A stretch of DNA of 46,856 bases from Hypsibius dujardini (taxonomy: Eukaryota; Tardigrada; Eutardigrada; Parachela; Hypsibiidae), in assembly GCA_001579985.1 (NCBI GenBank), contig LRSR01013904.1, forward strand, positions 1-46,856. Reading direction: 5' to 3'. This document shows, piece after piece, positions 44,205 to 46,856 of the stretch. Position numbers and translations under genes: made by a program. Under the pieces are notes generated by a model. That model did not search any database and had not been told where the DNA came from. It saw only the letters and a program-made list of their open reading frames with translations. The stretch's first letter is position 1; each line of letters begins with the position of its first letter.

Positions 44205-45812
44205 GTCTGTCTTTCTGTCTGCTTGCCTGTTTTTCTGCCTGCGTGCATGTAGCTACATGTTTTTGCGTGTTAGTCTGTCTAGCCATCAGTTTGTCTCTCC
44301 GGCTGACTGACTGTCTTTGAAGGAATACCTAGAGCTATAACTGGTTACAGAAGATTGCCTCTTTCTTCCAGACACCGGAGGAGGCCAAAACCTGGTTGTT
44401 TGAAAGACACGTAGCCATTTTGGTTCTACCCACGCCAACGACGTCATCCATAGGACTGCACCACCTTATCGCACCTCTTCGAACCAGCAGCGTTCCGTTG
44501 GATGAAATGAGCGATGTCGTCATACTCGGCAGTGAGGAGCAGTTACGTCGGGAATGGCCCACTATTAAAATGCTGCCCAAGGTCTTCATGATCGCGGCAA
44601 GTTCATTAGCTTATTTAAATATTCTCCTTGATAATAAGTTTTAAACTTATTTTCATTCTACAATGTAGAAATGTTTTGGCAGGGCGATCCCACTGATCCA
44701 ACCGTGATGCCGGCAGCTCAACTGCGAAACTGCCAAGCAGCCTGTTTGCTGGCCGCCGGACACAGCATTTCACGCCACGACGAAACGTTGATCGACAAAG
44801 ATGTCGTAATTCTAACCCTCAGATTACGAGGACTTGCCTATACGGCAGAGGATATGCCCCTCCCGAGACCGTACTTCGTTAGGGGCATCGACGTACCGCT
44901 AATTTCCTATATTGGTCCGCTCAATCATTTCCCAAATGACAAAGACATTTTTTACACGGTTCGATGCCATAAATGATCTTTTTTTTATTGTACAGATAGT
45001 GGGTCCAGCGTCAGATTTCTTTCGCAAGAATCCAGCGCCGTCGATTATCAGCTCACTGTCCCGTACATGTCTGGACAAGTGCTTTCTTCGGCAAGATTGG
45101 ATTCGCTACTCATTCCGGTAAAATCGACTGACAAATCAAAAGGCAAACAAACAAAAAAGCGACGAATGGCTAGCCAGACAGTTAGTTAGATAGTCTGATA
45201 AAAAGACAAACAGACAGACAGACAAACAAGCATACAAGCACATATGAGCACAAACACACAGACACACAATCGGTCAGCAGATTGACAGTTTTAAAATCAT
45301 GGAATATTTTAATTTGTAGGCTTGTTCTAATCCGTCACTTCTCCGACTGTGTTCATCCTTGGTTTTTGGCGGCATCTCTCTTGAGCTACGCCGGGTTCTG
45401 TCGGAAGGCATCGGCCTACAGGGACCTACAGAGGCGCACCAACCGGGTCCTCATCTGAGATCCACAATCAAATTAGTAGACCTCGACTCGGACGTGTTTC
45501 AAGCATTCGCGGTGCGTCATTTATTCAGCTACATAAACAAAATCTGTCTAATCTGAAAATAATATCTTCATGGGTGTTTATTGTTGCTAGAACAAGCCAT
45601 ACGAAGACCTCTTTCTCTACGCACTGCGGGACCTTGGGATCTTGTGCATCGGACTGTATCGACTGTTCACACTGTCGCTGACGGAAGAGGAAGACCGTGA
45701 CTGGAAATGGAGCTCTGACGCTCGCTATGTGGCCACCAATCCGCCGGGCAATACCCTGCTGGACATCACTGACCGTCTCTACATTCTTCTCCCGGCTCAA
45801 GTCGTACAGTGA
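37426..45812 (+). CDS. KCNMA1: Slo1-like (BK-family) potassium channel
   Basis: Plasma-membrane K+ channel alpha subunit with S0-S6 and two RCK domains. Exons: 37426-37473 (tentative first, MHPEDIHTNLYW), 38054-38308 (S0; 38047 is an alternative start), 38410-38471 (S1), 40997-41099 (S2), 41186-41297 (S3), 41495-41646 (S4-S5), 41717-41890 (pore), 41974-42062 (S6), 42169-42285, 42356-42614, 43070-43338, 43406-43570, 43787-43866, 43952-44139, 44372-44596, 44683-44914, 44996-45117, 45320-45511, 45591-45812. About 1005 residues follow the tentative exon. Filter TISTVGYGD ends at 41830. RCK1 keeps ADPDAEDA; the linker has CPNCH and YDSTGMFHW; the C-terminus has GLYRLF and ATNPP as in BK. Oddities: no acidic calcium bowl at 45013-45054, Asn at the third S4 arginine position, and a GC-AG intron after 44596. 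Without the bowl, Slo3-like or divergent-Slo gating is possible. Confidence 0.92.
37887..37972. repeat. Longest pure CTGT microsatellite
   Basis: About 20 near-perfect tandem CTGT units lie about 75 bases upstream of the channel S0 exon acceptor. It is the purest tract of the family in this window and so a likely length-polymorphic site. Confidence 0.95.
38671..40032. mobile_element. Nested MITE with 15-bp perfect TIRs (PIF/Harbinger-like)
   Basis: AGAGAGGTTGAAGCA (38671-38685) is exactly complementary to TGCTTCAACCTCTCT (40018-40032). It is flanked by ATT on both sides (38668-38670, 40033-40035), whereas uninterrupted copy A has a single ATT at 36912-36914. Weaker similarity continues inward (TAAGAGTA-GCGTA on both arms). 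At 1362 bp and non-coding, it carries a third element at 38841-39506. The 3-bp duplication suggests PIF/Harbinger, although that family usually prefers TWA. Confidence 0.82.
38841..39506. mobile_element. Innermost MITE with about 110-bp inverted arms (Tc1/mariner-like)
   Basis: The arm at 38841-38953 (CAGTCAACGACAAGATTGAG onward) is nearly the exact complement of 39394-39506 (ending CTTGTCGTTGACTG), with only a few mismatches. Both ends are flanked by TA (38839-38840, 39507-39508). TA duplication and CAGT ends fit Tc1/mariner-type MITEs. The 440-bp centre is AT-rich without an ORF. The high arm identity suggests a fairly recent element. Confidence 0.85.
40626..40632 (-). terminator. Pol III terminator of tRNA-Ser
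   Basis: Seven T residues on the minus strand begin two bases beyond the tRNA 3' end, the normal RNA polymerase III stop. Confidence 0.85.
40635..40715 (-). tRNA. trnS-GCU: tRNA-Ser (anticodon GCT)
   Basis: The minus strand folds as a complete type-II tRNA: acceptor GAGCGGG/CCCGCTC, D arm GGCCGAGTGGTTAAGGC, anticodon stem ATTGA/TCAAT with loop CTGCTAA (anticodon GCT, reading AGC/AGT), a variable arm built on GGGT/ACCC, and T arm ATGAG-TTCGAAT-CTCAT. Internal A and B boxes are intact and there is no intron. It lies antisense in the Slo channel intron. Confidence 0.96.
44164..44290. repeat. CTGT tract in a channel intron
   Basis: A run of CTGT units with later CTGC/TTGC variants starts 25 bases after the donor of the exon 43952-44139. 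Confidence 0.88.
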
Positions 45813-46856
45813 ACTTTCACTAGTTCATTGCAACTTGTTTCCGACAATTTTTCGGACCATGGCGAGTCAATTTATTTCGAAAGAATTAATTAGCATATAT
45901 AGGCGTCAAATCAAATAAGAATGAAAATGTTTACTGTACGGTTCTTTAACAGAAACCGTTGGGTTTTGTCCACTAGCTTCATTGTGTAACTACTATACAC
46001 ATACATGATTTCTTAGAGAAGGCTGAAGGAGAAACAAAAGAAACGCCCTTTATTGATTTCTTCCCAAGTTTTCTTGCTCCTTCTTTCTTGGGTCGGCACT
46101 AAAGCCCAGATAAATACGGCGCAGGACGTATAATGGAGGAATCATATATTTTACTCCGTCTTGATCAACAACACTCTAAATAGTTTAGGATGGTTTCCTC
46201 TTGTTGATATCGCGTGTCTATGACCTTGGGTCCAACTCATCCCACTATGTAGGAAGTCCTACATTACTACGCACTGATAATCTTGTATCCTTTCCACCTG
46301 CTTAATGTGTCAAGATGGACGTATTAATAGATAAAAAACACGGACAAATGATTGTGTAACGCTTGAAGAAGGAGCAGCAGTATCAACTGGCTATGTGATA
46401 GACTTAATTTAAATGCTTGTGGTCAGAGATGTGAATCGGAGATGGGACAGGATATCATCGACGATTTCTACGATTCGAGAAGAGTTCTTGATGAGTTCGG
46501 GAGTCGTCTTATAGACGGCCGGAGAACGAAAGGTCAGACGAACAGGCGAATAGATGGGACAGTTTACAGCGAGCGAGACGGAAAATAGACGAACGGATGG
46601 AAGAGCCGGCCAGGCGGAGTAGACTGATGGATTGATTGACGGAAGAAGCGATGTTTGTTACGGGAGTGGCCGAGTGATTGACGGAGGAGATCACGGTGAG
46701 ACGGGGTAACAGGCGGAGTAACATATAAAGAACCGTTAAAGAGGAGAGAAGGTCAACGGATTGTAGGACCGATGAAGAACCGGGAAGTCAACAGCTAAGT
46801 TTCGACAGCTAAGTTTACAAGAATCACCACGAGTCATCCGTTATTTGGTTTTTGGA
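45813..46856. other. Region downstream of the Slo channel
   Basis: This holds the channel 3' UTR and flanking DNA. The last 400 bases are rich in degenerate GACGGA/GGCGGA motifs. The open stretch at 46509-46724 (minus) is made of such repeats and is not a supported gene. Confidence 0.5.

Overview
This is intron-rich animal-type nuclear DNA. Every confidently read gene is split into short exons with GT-AG introns (one GC-AG), and the protein set (unconventional myosin VII, cysteine string protein, Slo-family K+ channel, FUNDC, SETD1, TCTP, cytosolic AspRS) is typical of metazoans. Gene spacing is compact. Introns are full of degenerate CTGT/CAGA tetranucleotide tracts and CAAT/ATTG runs. An early-branching animal such as a sponge is a guess; the species cannot be named from the sequence. 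All exon borders below were read by eye from splice signals, reading frame and family similarity, and may be off by a base or two.

Layout: (1) 1-10075, minus: a class VII myosin (motor, 4 IQ, MyTH4, start of FERM), 21 exons, running off the left edge. (2) 10076-13557: no gene resolved. (3) 13558-15291, minus: TCTP with a 5'TOP-like leader. (4) 15954-17763 and 19369-21400, minus: two tandem cysteine string protein (DNAJC5) paralogues whose shared exons have the same lengths. (5) 22298-24697, plus: cytosolic aspartyl-tRNA synthetase, head to head with the upstream DNAJC5 copy. (6) 25418-26890, plus: FUN14-domain mitochondrial membrane protein. (7) 27800-36235, minus: SETD1-type H3K4 methyltransferase (RRM, N-SET, Win motif, SET, post-SET), convergent with FUNDC. 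(8) about 37426-45812, plus: a Slo1-like K+ channel, divergent from SETD1. (9) 45813-46856: nothing recognised.

The most unusual structure is in a channel intron (38472-40996). A hAT-like MITE with an 8-bp target duplication holds a second MITE with 15-bp perfect terminal repeats and a 3-bp duplication, which itself holds a third, mariner-like MITE with inverted arms of about 110 bp flanked by TA. An uninterrupted copy of the outer element lies at 36758-37259 and serves as the empty-site control. A tRNA-Ser(GCT) lies antisense in the same intron.

The genes do not form a pathway. Two (DNAJC5 and the Slo channel) are linked in other animals to regulated secretion and excitability; the rest are mostly housekeeping. 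The protein-level oddities are a Slo channel without a recognisable calcium bowl and with one S4 arginine replaced, a myosin VII without the usual single alpha helix and fifth IQ motif, and DNAJC5 paralogues that share a C-terminal tail I do not know from vertebrate CSP.
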